Assembly: GCA_963576475.1 (NCBI GenBank)
Contig: OY754984.1
Coordinates: 21,601,215 to 21,665,214, forward strand
Direction of reading: 5' to 3'
Length of the DNA stretch: 64,000 nt
Source: Molanna angustata
Lineage: Eukaryota; Arthropoda; Insecta; Trichoptera; Molannidae
Shown here: one piece after another, positions 1 through 13,339 of the stretch
Numbering within the stretch: the stretch's first letter is position 1
Layout: each line of letters begins with the position of its first letter
The notes under the pieces: generated by a model
The model's input: the letters and a program-made list of their open reading frames with translations, nothing else
What the model was told of the DNA's origin: nothing
The model's database searches: none
Position numbers and translations under genes: made by a program

Positions 1-1375
1 GACAATATGTTTATCGGTTTCAATACATAAATGTTATGATACTGATTTGAAAGAAGTAAGTCGCTGATGTGAGTGTATCATATTGTTATTTTAATATTCA
101 CCCATATTTGATGAGCTACGTGCTTCAAGACAGGGCATTACTATATCAAGTTACGTGCAGCTCACGATGTAATCCAAAACAACTATGTACCTACTAGTCC
201 AGTGCACAAAGGGTAGACCCTGCGTTCTCAGCTGCCATATAAAAAACATTGCGCAATTAAGTTACGACTGCGCGATAAAATGTTTTTTCTACGCGACCTT
301 CTTTTTTGTGCAACGCTCTTCTGTGACGCCACTTGCGATGAAGTGTTTGACGGCCATGAGTTAACAATCTTTGTGTTCTTTTTGATCAGTGGGTTTTACA
401 TTTGAAATTTGATTGAGTTTGCTTTCAAATTCAATTGAAATCATCCATTAAGATAGGAATAGTAAACGATGCATTGTAGATTTATCTTATTAAGATGTTC
501 TTGGAAGATGTTTTGACTGTGAGTGTATAATATAATTAACCTCTGCATTTACTGATTTTCTTTGACCATGTGTACCTACTAAGAAATTATTTGTACAGCA
601 AAAGTACTTTAACTAAATTGTTACTACAATGATTAAACCAAAAGTTCACTTCTTCTTCGTTCAGCCATCTCTCCACCGCTGCATGGATATACGCCACTTC
701 TAAGTACTTATATTCGTCTTGTTTTGGCCTTTTTGGATCCATCTACTTTCAGCGACGGGGACAATATCATCGGCCTACCTTTTCTGTGGTTGGCCTATTC
801 ATCTTTTATCTCCATTGCAAAATTCTGGTTGCCCATCTGCCCATTCCCTGTTTGGCAATATGACCCGCCCATTACCAATACAGTCTTTATGTTAATGTAT
901 AAATACATCTTTATAAATATATCATATTATGTTATCGTAAATTATAAACACGGAAATGACAAATTGTAAATGACTAAACTTGTATCTTTTGCAAGTGTTG
1001 TCATCTGACGAAGGTTAGCTGGATATCATCAAGGAGATTTGCATCTTGCTAAGGTTATATAATGTAAACATAAATACCACAAACAAAGATTCTTCAATCA
1101 AGATGCGTTTTCTACTTAGTTTAGATAAGTAAGCCATAATGGTCCCAGATTCTGTGTAGACCAGTGTTAAGGTTGGTTCTTTGCTTTGTCTTTATACTAA
1201 GGCACCCACGTCACATTATTTCATAAATATACATTGCTTAATGTTCTTTAAACTTTCTCTATAGATGTTATTATGGTAGATTTAACAGCTTTGTTACTCA
1301 TAGATATTTACAAATTCTACTTTATCGTTTTGATGAGAATGTTTGGACAATAATGTATACATTATACATGTTTAA
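1..1375. other. intergenic, no gene seen
   Basis: I see no exon, RNA gene or clear repeat boundary here. The open frame at 724-969 has no family signature and A+T-rich composition, so I treat it as chance. Confidence 0.5.
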
Positions 1376-1960
1376 ATGAGTAAGGACATTCTAGAAAGAG
1401 AAAATGGACGGCCTGACAAGGATATCGAAAGAAAAGTTATGGCAGGAAACAGAGTGAATGGAGCATTTAGACCAGTTGTGAATAATCGTAAAATACCAAA
1501 GGAATCCAAAGTTGCCATTCATAACGCTATCTTAGTGCCAACCTTGACGAATGCAAGTGAAACCTGGACATGCAGAAGTCGCACGAAAGCAGAATAAATG
1601 CAGTTGAAATGAGATAGTTAAGAATATGTAATTGAACGATGTAAGAAACGAGGACATAAGGAAAGAATGTAAGAAGAAGAAATATGTCGTTAATAGAATA
1701 AAAGTGGACACATTGAGATGGTTTGGCCACATGGGGAGAATGAATAAGGAATGCCTGAATAAGTAGGTAAATATACATTGCGGACAGGAATGGAATGAGA
1801 GGTCGGGGCTGTCCTAGAAAAGGATGGCACGGTCATGTGAACGATATACTGAAAGACGGAAATGTTATAAGCGTGAACAACACACGAACATGTATGAGAA
1901 AATGTGTGCTAAGATAGAAGAGAGAACATGAGAGAAAAAGAGAGACATGGCTAATAGTGT
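1376..1960 (+). mobile_element. non-LTR retrotransposon 3' fragment (LINE family A)
   Basis: The conceptual translation, broken by stops and frameshifts, follows the C-terminal region of insect non-LTR reverse transcriptases: AIHNAILVPTLTNASETWTC (near 1519-1575), then in other frames RWFGHMGRMNKEC (near 1718-1755) and a GRGCPRKGWHGHV-like stretch (near 1803-1840). The same family occurs at 15270-15655 (plus) and 53795-54345 (minus). No endonuclease or catalytic reverse transcriptase motifs remain, so this is a dead 5'-truncated copy. The clade (RTE, CR1 or Jockey) cannot be fixed by eye. Confidence 0.8.
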
Positions 1961-4594
1961 GCATGTATGAAAATAGTTTTTGATGATAAACGAGTTTTTG
2001 GGTTATCTGTAATTTATCAAAGATATATGGAAATAATTGGTTTATTAGAATATATTATATCATTTATATCCAATATCCAGAATTTTGTTGATAATTTTAC
2101 GTAATTACCATAATTAATGGCCTTCATGGATCAATAGGCTGCCTCGGTTCCCGACGGAGGCACAGTTTATTTGTGATTTCAGTCTGGGTATGTTAAATGT
2201 CAATTTATAAACAAAACAAACATATCCACGTTGTACAAAACTCGCGAGGAGGGCATTGACGCTTCTTGAATGGCGGTTATGGTCGCATTAAACGCAATGT
2301 TGAATTGCTCAAATGCTAATAATAATAATAATTGTTGTTTACTACTTATAAATAGAAGCACATAATCGCTAATCACACACGATCCAACATGGCAGACGTA
2401 AACATCGACCACGCCGGCAAATCGGGCCACGTTGTGTAATATTATTGTAGGTACTCATTTGTTGCTGTCGGCCATCATAGTGATGTGAATACTGACACAG
2501 ACATGACGCACAGACATAATATAAAACAATAATATCTATCTACTTACTGAAGCTGGTGATATTGAGATGTCAATAAACAACATCCCATAGATAATTTGTA
2601 AAAGTAGGTACCTATTTAGGTACTCGTTGAAGTATTTGCTTATAAATGTATTTAGAAACTGGAAAAAATATTTTTTGTCAACGCTTAACTGGTTCTGTCA
2701 ACCGCGTTTTTAGTACAATCAGCCATGTTTTTATGTCTTGAAGAAATTACTGAGTTGTAAAACTGCTAAACGCAAAATGAAATATAATTAGTTTTGATTG
2801 AATTAAAAATTGATTAAATTTTATACATAAACCGTATTATATCTATTTTTTATTTAGAAATTTTCCAAACATTTCGTTTTAGTATAGAACATTGATGGTC
2901 ATATTTTAGCACAAGCACAAACATTTGTTAAACGTAATGAATAATAGAATTGAAGAACTGTAGATCGAAAAATCTTTTCAAGTCTTTTAGTCAAAACTTG
3001 GAGGACGCCATTTTGTTGTTTCCAGATAATGATGTATTTTAGGGGAGGGGGAAGCATCAACCAATGGAAACTTATTAAAATTCATATCTCACGTGTCTCA
3101 ATGTATGAATAATACTGAACTTAATTAAAGAGGCTCAATCAAAAAGGTAAAGGTGCACACAACAAAACAGAGCATTTTTAAATAGATAGTTTGTTCTATA
3201 AGATTCAATGTAAAAGAGAGACTGGTTTCTAGTTCTTCTGGGTGGACAGTGAAACAAAAAATCTACTGATTTATATTTAAACTTAACGTAGAACTTAAGG
3301 ACCGCATATAAAAAACCGATTTCGCCTATTTTAAGTTTCTTGGTAATAAGAGTGTTGGGATGTGTTTTATTATATTGTGAAATTTGTTTTAATGGTTTTC
3401 CTTTCGAAAATGCGAATCTTGCCAAAATTATATAAAAACATAGAAATATAATTGAACACATTTAATTTCATTTTGAGTTTCGGTAAGAATTGTCCATCAA
3501 TAATCTAAATAAATTAAAAACTTGTATTCGCACAACTTGAAATTGACTGAAAACAGCTTTTCCTCGTAGAGCAGCGCAAAACTGCAACAAAGACCTAACC
3601 CATATTCGATAAATTCCAAAGCAAAAAGTTGAATATTTTTTGTATTCAAAATTATTCTATAAAATTCAGAGCAACAATAGTCCAATGGCTGTAGTTCCTC
3701 TGATACCTAGTTTATAATAATTAGTGCACCTTGTTAAAATTTGGTATTTTCTTTTATATTTGTAATATTTTTTTTATAATAAGCTGTTGTTGCGCTGAAC
3801 TGTTCAGTTTTACTTAGTGTGTCGTTGTATATTTCCATATTCTGTTACATACACTGTAGAGGTTTTATATTTCGCGCTATCGACAGAGTAGGTATGTCTG
3901 TTGGCCTTGAAAAGAAACTCGCATTTCTCGACAGTTTGGGAGTGATCGGGTTTCAAGGTTAGCACGCCCTTCCGGAGAAAGATGTACTAGTGTATTCAAG
4001 GCTAACTTCTCGATTATAAAAACTCCAAAACACAAACACAACATGCCTCAGGGATTTTATTTGCAGATTTTTTATTGGGACACGCCGGCAGACTATATTC
4101 GGATGAGATATGCATTCATTAACCTTCACCTTGAGAGGGGACTGTGAATTGCGTGTTCAATAAACAATTAACCCACAGGATGGGGCACTGTTATGGTTTT
4201 GTAAAGAAAAATATGGCATAGTCAAAATGGCTTTGGAACTTATTTCAAATGCACGCATACGTATAAGTTGTAATATTAACATTTCATCAGCGTTTATGGC
4301 TGCATTACAAAAAATCAGTAGATTAGGGTGAATTTTATTTGATATATATTAAATTTATAATTCTTAATTTATTTTTTGGAATGGAAACTTAAACCAGTAT
4401 TGACGAATTTCGTTGTTAGAAATCAACTAAATTCTATTGGTCAGAAATAGGTAATCTGCCAAATTTCAGCCAATTTTGATTGTTTTCTTTTTTCCGAAGT
4501 AGACATTTTCTTTGTAATTGTGTTTATTTTTTAAATCATTGATAAAATAATGATACATGAAATTGGGCAGACTAACCTATTCCTAGAACAACCA
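1961..4594. other. intergenic, A+T-rich
   Basis: No recognisable gene. A short stretch at 2138-2195 resembles the 3' half of SINE family 1 (tRNA B-box-like sequence followed by gaggcacagttt and a cagtctggg-like end). The open frames at 3135-3461 and 3497-3685 look like chance frames in A+T-rich sequence. Confidence 0.4.
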
Positions 4595-4918
4595 TTAGTG
4601 ATAGATCACATTACGATTATTACTAAATGATTCATATGCATGCGTGTTAAAAAGAACCCTCGTTAAATTATGAGTCATATCATGATTTCCCGATATTTCT
4701 GTTGGTGGGACTTGGGTATCGTCGTAACCCAAGTCCGAAGAATTGTCGTTAAACAACCTCCTGACAGCTCCAGCGGTTTCAGTTATCGGCGGAGCACTGT
4801 CCTCGTAGTTATTATTTTCACTAGCCATGTAGCTCCCTTCAATAGGCACTACATTGCTCATCTCAAAACTACCACGGTTCCCATTATTATTATTATTAGT
4901 TAGGAGTGGGACCCACAC
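4595..4918 (-). CDS. unrecognised open reading frame (107 aa)
   Basis: This minus-strand frame encodes 107 residues. An Asn-rich start (from a short AAT microsatellite) is followed by a stretch rich in Asp, Glu, Asn, Ser and Thr (for example MASENNNYEDSAPPITETAG) that reads more like protein than the chance frames nearby. I recognise no domain. It lies directly downstream, on the same strand, of a LINE fragment at 5040-5400, so it may be a neighbouring exon, part of another element, or chance. No splice signals were convincing enough to extend it. Confidence 0.2.
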   Translation of the reverse strand: MWVPLLTNNNNNGNRGSFEMSNVVPIEGSYMASENNNYEDSAPPITETAGAVRRLFNDNSSDLGYDDTQVPPTEISGNHDMTHNLTRVLFNTHAYESFSNNRNVIYH

Positions 4919-5039
4919 GCCCCCGCACCGCGACCATTTTTGATCTCTTGTGCACCTACCTTAAGGGCCGTCATATTAATAACAGTTTAGTTTCTTGAAT
5001 GATGTCTCATATCTTGCAGATTGAGATGGGAACCCTCTT

Positions 5040-5400
5040 TAGGATTAGGAGTTGGCTCGTTTCTCCGACTCTGCTCAGTACCATGTCGTTTGGAATGTAG
5101 TCTGACCAATGGATCCTAGCCATGCACCTGTAGCACCATATTTTGACGGCAGCCATTTGTTCAGATTCTCTCCGGTTGATAGTCCACGTTTCGCTGCCAT
5201 ACAGCCGTACTCCCCAGACAAGAGTTTTGGTCGAGTTCTTCCTAACATCATTATTAATGTCAGGAGGTTCGAAAGTATCAGATGTTTTGTTGAAAGCAAC
5301 TCTTGCCTGTTGAACTCTACTTATTATTCCTGCATTTGAGCGGCCATCTTGAGATATTCTGCCCAGATATACAAATTCTTTTTCGACTAACTATCCGAAT
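5040..5400 (-). mobile_element. non-LTR retrotransposon fragment (LINE family B)
   Basis: The minus-strand translation gives successive pieces of a reverse transcriptase C-terminus: EFVYLGRISQDGRSNAGII, VQQARVAFNKTSDTF, then KTLVWGVRLYGSETWTINRR and IHWSDYIPN, with frame changes. The LYG.ETWT and W..HI.N words are typical of insect non-LTR elements. The plus-strand fragment at 22440-22880 belongs to the same family. No catalytic domain is left. Confidence 0.8.
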
Positions 5401-7071
5401 ATTACTTTTGTTTTAACCACTAGTGGTTATTTTGTATTACTTATTTTTGTCGAAACGACGGAGTTTACTTTTGATTTATTTTCAATCCTGTTTTCTTCTT
5501 AAATTGAGCATTGTGGTTTAAATTAATTTTATTTTTAACCAAAACCGGTTAAAGGCGGAAGACCTCGCAGTCTACATACAGTCTGTTGCTATTTACGGAA
5601 TTTTGTATCCATCAATTATATCCAGAAGGATAAACACAAAATTGGTATAGCCATTATTGTGGACACGATGTATTTGTATCGGGGAAACCGTGTTTTTGTT
5701 TGTTTTGTAATGAAGAATGTGCTACTTGCATTGTATTTTTTCTTTTATGTTTTGACTATTATTTTGTTTTGAGATGAAAGTTTACATATCTTTTTAAATT
5801 TTCTTCTTTTCAAGCAATTTTAGTAAAAAAGTAAAGTCATTTTAATTATATTGAACGTATATTTATGCGTGTCATGTATTTATGTCCCTCTTGATGCGAT
5901 GGCGAGTTTTAATATCCGCGCCGGCCCCTTGTACTTGCGCGCATACATTTTGTTTACATCGCGATGTACTTGTTTGCGCATGCGCAGTGCAACTTATTCT
6001 CGAATATAATATATACAGTATCCAGTCATATAATATGATATGCGATTCCTGCAACGTGGTGTTTGTAAACAAAGTTTTCAGTGTGTTAGTAAGGTTTTGT
6101 TCGTTAGATAGCGGATATATTATATTATAATACTTATGTGTTGGGTGTTTATTATTATTTTTATGAATTCGCATTCCCGCCAATTCGACCTTCGATGGCG
6201 TTCTGTCATGGGACAGCGCAAAACTTTTTTTATTTCCATTTTTGAATCATAATCATGTAGGTACTAAATTTATATTCCGCATACATCACAAAATTAAATA
6301 TATATACATATATTCATCGTCATTATTTAACTTTTTAATTATTACTTTCTCTGATTTAGTTCTTGGGTATTTTCTTGGTATGTTGTTCTTGATATAGCAT
6401 TCACATTGTTGTCATACAAGTCTTGCGATTTTAACATAATATACATTTTTTCTTTAATAGGTCAGTAATTCATTACATTCGTTGAATCAATTATTGCTTT
6501 GCACTCCTGGTCTTTTTCTTACGTATTACGCGATATTTACATATCATGTTGATAATTTTTAATATTAATAATAATTTAATGTTTGCTTTGAACGTAAACA
6601 ATTATTGTTTGCATCAATAATATCACTATTCTATAATAATACGACCTTCCATAGTGGAATCAATATGATTTATTATCGATTGTTACGTATGGCCGTAAAA
6701 CTCCACGCTTTAAGCGGCTACTTTTTTTCAAAATATGACATTTAGTTTAAATTTTAAATTAACTATTTCGGAATATGTCGAAACAAGAATGCATGCTTTT
6801 GTTGCATCTTGAACTAGCGTCTGGCTCTAGAAAAATCTATGGACGGAAATACGCATGCGCACAAAAATGACCGATAGTGTGATCGGTTGAAACATGAAAA
6901 AGATGAATCTATGGAAGAATATACATTTTTTGGTTAGGTTCAGTTAGTTTTTAATTATTATAGCCACTCGCGTGAGCGAGTTGCTTTATAAATTAAATGG
7001 AAATTGGTCGCAGGAAAAATGCTATCAACATCTTTGTAATTTACGTAGTTGTAAGATCCCTACTATTTTTA
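5401..7071. other. intergenic
   Basis: No gene recognised. A locally G+C-richer patch at about 5890-5995 with several CG dinucleotides is followed by a TA-rich stretch (6005-6035). It could be a promoter-like region, but no transcript start can be assigned. The overlapping open frames at 5872-6183 lie on opposite strands and neither has a family signature. Confidence 0.4.
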
Positions 7072-7075
7072 ATAC

Positions 7076-7862
7076 TGTTATATGTACGGATGTGTGGCAT
7101 CTACCGGGAGGATGAAATAATTAAACTAATAAAAAAAAAAAAAATAAACTGTTATATTTTTCGGATGTAAGGTTTCACATTTTGATATTATGGGTATCAC
7201 GGAGACCTATCAATGTCGACGAAATAAACCCTTGTCGAACGGTGGTAAGTTTAGATCTGACCTGAGAAGAGGAACGTATGGCATTTTATTGGACTTATTC
7301 ATCCCCACCATAACATTATCTTCCCACGAATAATTCAATATATTTTATGAGGGTTCTTTTCGTCCAAAAGTAATAGGTACTTCGTTATACAATAAGTTGT
7401 GAACAATAGCCTTAAGAACTATTCAAAGATATGGATACATTATGTGCGACAGGTGGATCAAAGATAAAAATCTTTGATATACCTACTTCCAAGTGACAAT
7501 TTTACAAGGGTATGGTTTTATTAATAAATCAGGAAATCTTTTGTATGCACTAACATTCTTAACCACGGAATGGTAGACAATTGTGCACACAAGTTGCGAC
7601 CTTAATAAATTGTACATTTTATTAGTTCTTACCTAGTACCTTTTTATGTGGATGTATCGTTCTTTTGAAGTATGTTATTCTTTTGTCGTGATTTCGGGTA
7701 CTTATTATATCTATCAATGCAGATGAATTTAGGGATGTACAGTGTTAAAGCATTGCATAAAATTGTAATAAGGGCTCTGTTTGCATCTGTACAACCACAA
7801 CAGTAGCAATTAATGAAGTAACGAACATTATGTATAGATATATAACATATACATATATAACA
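7076..7862 (-). repeat. 3' LTR (787 bp) of the ORF-free element
   Basis: Direct copy of 13864-14650. I compared the two line by line and saw no difference, including a run of 14 A's near one end. Its termini form an 8-bp inverted repeat (TGTTATAT/ATATAACA). Confidence 0.9.
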
Positions 7863-7873
7863 CCATCCCCCTT
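7863..7873 (-). other. polypurine tract
   Basis: On the minus strand this reads AAGGGGGATGG and abuts the 3' LTR, the expected position of the plus-strand primer in retroelement replication. Confidence 0.75.
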
Positions 7874-10551
7874 AAGTAAAATTCCAATTTCAATTGGAAT
7901 TTATATAAAAAAAAATAATAGAATATCTTCTATAATGATCTAAAAACTAGGAAAGAATAAAGTTATATACTAAAATGTTAAGAATAATTGTTTTCACAGT
8001 AATGAATTATTATACTGTAAAATTTCTCTTTTTTTTCAATCTGAGTAAAAACAGTAATAATAGAAAGTAAATAATCACATTTTTATAACAAAAAGACAAA
8101 TATTAGTAAAAGAAATAATCAATGGTGATAAATGGCGGTAGAATTTCAACAAAAGAAAATCCATTAGAAAATGGAATTCATGAATTTAAATTTGTTTGTT
8201 TAATCAAAATGATAGTAATAAGTATGTCAATTATTTTAGTTTTGATATTATTCTTATGGTTACAATAATATAAAGTTTACAACTAAGATATAGTAAATCA
8301 TTTGGAAAATAATACTTGAAAGCATACATCTAGAACTTATATTTAATTTTACTAAAATACATAAACAAAGATTCATGTTTAGGGATTAGGACTTTAAGTA
8401 ATTTCTATATTTCATAAAATAACTTCAAGAAAAGTATTATATTGAGTTGAAGTATGGATAAAAAACTGAATAATATGTAAGTGTATGACAGCAAAAGATG
8501 AATTTAAAGTAGTATACTGATGATTTTAAAATTTTCATTTGTTTTTCTAGAATATTAAAATTTTGGCACACAAATCACTAAAAAGAAAGGATATTTTGAG
8601 CTAATAATCCCCTTAAATTGAAATTACAATTTTAATTAGAATTTCAAAAAGAACCAGCAAAAGGAACATTATACCGTAATAATAAAAAGTTAAGAGCATA
8701 TAAATACGTAAAATGTATCTAAACATATATCAAATATTTTGTAATTATTAAATGAAATTAAATATTAATACAGTATAATTTAATTAAAAAATATTTATTT
8801 GAAAAAACAATTATTAAAAATAATTAATTTAAATTGAAATAAACGGAATAGTACCAAAGAAAAGTAAAACTAAGACATTTGTATTTAAAAATAATTCATG
8901 TGAAATTGTTTTTTTTTTTTTATATAATTATAATTAACAAATTCAAAAATGGGTCAGCATTAATAATTTTAAAGATGTAAATGTTAAGAAATTGAATTTA
9001 AAATAAAGTAAGTAATGTAAAATGAATTATTAAAAGCAATGTAAATTTTCTTTGAAAACTAATTCAAAAAAATTTAAATATAAAAATAATAAATTATATT
9101 ATGAATGAAATATAATAATTTATCAAAATTCTTGAATTGTAAAAACCAATAATTTTGAAACATGAATGACAAAGTTGAAAAATAATGCAATCAAATATAA
9201 AATATTATTTCATGAATGTAAAAATATAGTGACTGACTAGAAATATTATGAAACAAAATGATTATTGGTAACATATAAAAATATGTGACAGATGTAAGAA
9301 ATAATAATGAAAATCAAAATTATTATTTAGGTACTTAAAATTTCGTTATTATTATAGAGGAAATAGGGTTTTAATTCAATAGGGAATAAGTCTTGTAAAA
9401 TAAGTTATGTAATTGTATACTTTAATTACGAATGTGAAATATAGCAATTGTATACTTTAATCATGAAAGACAAGGAATATTCAATTCCTTATGAAATGTA
9501 AACATTTTATATTCAAAGATCATATAGTGAAAAATTTAGTAGTTCAGAAAAAAATGTAAAAGTATATAATTGTTGAATAATGATTTTTTTGTATTAAATA
9601 CATTACGCTAGGTAAATAAAAAGAAAATATTTGTGAAATTTAAAAGTTATAATGCGAATTGTATACCTTTAGAAACGTTCAAAAGGTGAATTCAAAATAC
9701 AAGAAGAATTTGTTGGCATCTAAGAGTTGAGTTTTCAATGATGAATAATAATTAACTTTTCTTAGTTCTTATTATCAAATAAGTTATAATAACAATCAAG
9801 TATATAAATGATTTTTGCTGAGATTATTATTTTATGGCTAAAATAAAATTACTACTAATAAATGGTATAAAATAAATACAGAAGATTTATGAATAATTAA
9901 ATGTACCTAATAGGTAGTTATAGGGAAGTAAAATCTAAACATAGAATCATGTCTTGGATTTGAAACATTCGATCGTTTATATCTTTATAAAATATGAGTT
10001 GAAAATAAAGATTTGCGAAGACGTAATTTAGAAGTTGAGAAAATAATTGATAATTTGAGTAATATACAATTTTCATAGGTACTGAAATATAACTGGAAAC
10101 ACGATTTTTATGATATTTCTTTTTTTTTAAAGCTCAAAAAATGGTAAAAAAATTTAATAAGTAGAACAAATTAATCAATCTTGGATGTAAGGGATATTTT
10201 AAAATTATTCAGTATCATAACGTCATAAAGTTTTTTTTTATGTATAGTTAAATACATAAGTAAATGTAGAAAAAACATGTGTACTTACATAATTAACATG
10301 CGCACTTCACTTATGACTTTGACTTAGTTATATGCATTCCAGGTGTTTGTACCTAAGTAACAGATTAATTATTGTAACTATTTCAAATATAGGAATCATC
10401 AATGAAGTTGCAGAAAAGTACTAAATAAACACTGATGGAACATCAATATTACATTTATTATATTTGAATATTTAAATTTACTAAATTAAGTTTGTTTTGC
10501 TTGAAAAGTATGAAATAATGAGAATGATATTGAAAAACAAAGAAATTGATG

Positions 10552-10690
10552 TTAATAATATTTATATTGATGTTAATAATATTTATATTGATGTTACTAA
10601 TATTTATATTGATGTTAATAATATTTATATTGATGTTAATTGATGTTAATAATATTTATATTGATGTTAATAATATTTAATATTGATGTT
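10552..10690. repeat. 21-bp tandem repeat
   Basis: About six to seven copies of a 21-bp unit built on ATTGATGTTAATAATATTTA, with one partial unit in the middle, lie inside the LTR element's interior. Confidence 0.85.
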
Positions 10691-12789
10691 AATTATATTT
10701 AATATTTCTTGACGGAATCTCCTTTTCTAAGGTATAAATTTGTATATAAGTATTCTCTACGACAAATATAGAAGAAATTTGATATAGAGAACATATAAAG
10801 TCAATGCTATATACATTATCTAGAAAAATATTAGAAGTTTAAGCATATCAAAAAATATTTGCGTAACAAAAATCTAATAAAATGATTTAAAGAGAAAAGA
10901 AACATTGAAAGTTGTAATCGAAAAACATGAAGTCAATAAGATGAAGATGACATATCAAAGCATGGTTGAAATCGTAAATTGTAAAAATTAATTTCAACAA
11001 AAAAATAAATTAAAATAACAATTATATCAAATAATAAGAACAGATTTTTTTTCCGGAATATTTTGAGAAATTTTTGTGATATAATATAAAGTATGTGAAT
11101 AACATGAATTAAAATTTATCAAGATTTAGATTTATTTTCGAAAATTGCTATATAAGTATGTCGCATAGCTTACGTCCCCATAATGTTTGACGATTTCCAA
11201 TAAAGAAAATAATAATAGTAAGTATATAAATTACAATAGATAAATTTTCAATTACATACAAAAGATACCGTCTATTGTGAAAAAATATAGCTGATATGAA
11301 TTTACTATATGCGACTACAGTAAATATACGATTCAGAGTAAGGTTACAACTTATTCACAAATTGTTTTATAAAAGTATGAAAGGTTATTTTATTTATACC
11401 CTATATAAATTAAACTAGTACAAAAAACAGAAGACAGATCGTTAAATTGAATAATTATTTATTTACTCAAGTAATGAGTTCAGTTTTTTGAAATATTAGA
11501 GAAAAATTTTTAAATATGATTCCGTGTCTATAAAAACGTCGAAAATTGATAAAATATGATATTAATTATTAGAGGAATTTCGATGAATTTGTAAAAGTCA
11601 CCACAAAATAATAAATGAAAAGGTTAGAATCGTAGTACATGTATAATTTCTAGATTTGTGACTTATATATTTTAAATTTGAATACACGTTCACTTCGTGT
11701 ATTAAAATGTAATTTAAGTTTTAAATATTCACAATAATTTTGTGAGATAATAAATAATTGAAAAATATGCATATACAATAGCATAATAATAAATAATATT
11801 GAACGTTGTTTCGTCGTTTATACAATAAGAAAAACTTAGTATCTCAATGGTTTATTTTAATCTAAGTTAAAACCGCTTTTTGTTTGCAGTTGCAACCAAA
11901 AGGTTTAAGTTCAAAATTTAAACTGAACTTAGATGTTCACGACTTCTTTCTACATGTAAAAGAATACTGAAGTATCATCACTTACTTCGACCATAAATCT
12001 TTTTACATTTTCTCCTCCTCCTCTTTGAGGTGTTTATTCCAATTATTACTTCTAAGTATTGATTTATCAGTTAGTATTTCATATTGTGCAGATGTAGACT
12101 GTGTATAGTAAAACAGATTTTGTATACTGAAAAGTACTTTAAATTATGCATTAGTGTAATAATTTTTGATGTTAATATTAAAAGGAAACGATTTTACAGG
12201 AAGTTCATCACTAACAAAATACCAATTTAAAATTATTTAACTTCATTTGTAAAGTTACAAAAATTTGCTGGAGCAAATAACTATTGATAAAAAAAAAAGG
12301 TAAATGGGCAACAAAAAACATGCATACATTTTGGTAACTCAAATATTAAAGTATGCGTCGATTAATTCAATGTAAATAATAATTGGATAATAATAAGATG
12401 TTCAATGAATTCAGGAATCTCTTTGATTAGCTTCGTCTATAAACAATCAGTATATCATAAATTGTAATATTGATTCTACCAAAATTAAATATTCTGTGCA
12501 GAGAACATAAATTATTTCAATAATTTTATTTCTTGGAATGGATTACAAGTACACTTTTGAAATTCGGTTAGAATTATTACATTTTAGGGATTATGAAAAC
12601 CCTTAATAATATTCAGTTATTAAAATATTTTTGATATATCGAAAAATTTACTCATAAAGTTTATGGCAAAATTATTAAAAATTATATATAAAATAATTTA
12701 GAAGAAGATTAATCAAATCTTTAAAAAAATATTCTTATATATATATAAAATATACATATAAAAATACAATTATAATAATAGGTATATAT

Positions 12790-13145
12790 TGTAGTGCAAA
12801 AAAAAAATGGATTTACCGCGCACTACAATGGTTTGGTATGCAAAAATGGGAGCCCGAAATAATAAAAAATGTATTTTCATACAAAGGTAGGCAAGGTAGT
12901 GCAACAACAATAATTATTATAAGATGCCAAACACAAAGGAATGGACACCGCACTCCTTAAAAAGGTGAAATTTAAATGCCTACAAAAAAAAGTTCATTCA
13001 TAAAAATGACGAACAATTGGGCTAGGAGTAGTGTAGAAAAAATGTGTTAAACATAAATGAATGAACACGGAACACTATAACAATAGTGTTAGGTAATGTG
13101 CCGATCACAAAGGATCGACACGGGACACTACTAAAACGATAGCGC
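12790..13145. repeat. degenerate repeated blocks near the element leader
   Basis: Several related blocks carry variants of 'cacaaaggat(c/g)gacac(g/c)g' followed by a 'cactac/cactat' word and a small inverted repeat such as aacactattgttatagtgtt-like arms. They differ from the A+T-rich remainder of the interior and lie close to the 5' (minus-strand) end of the element. Confidence 0.5.
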
Positions 13146-13339
13146 TATCGAAATTTTTTTTAAAAAAGAATATGCATCCAACCAGACTTTTTTAGATCAA
13201 AAAAAGAATCAAAAAAATATATATAATTTATTTTTCTGGAGAAAAAAAACATATCAGAAAAAAAACAAAGGGAACAGTTTTTTTCTGAAGCAAAAAACGC
13301 AATTATGTTAGCAAAAAAAAACATGGGGAAATTATATAC

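Noticed and set aside
724..969. 81-codon plus-strand frame
   Set aside because: No homologous motif recognised and the second half is plain A+T-rich Ile/Tyr sequence.
7863..13159. Decayed gag-pol genes in the interior of the ORF-free LTR element
   Set aside because: No reverse transcriptase, RNase H or integrase words are visible in any frame, and the LTRs look identical, so there was too little time for complete decay after insertion.
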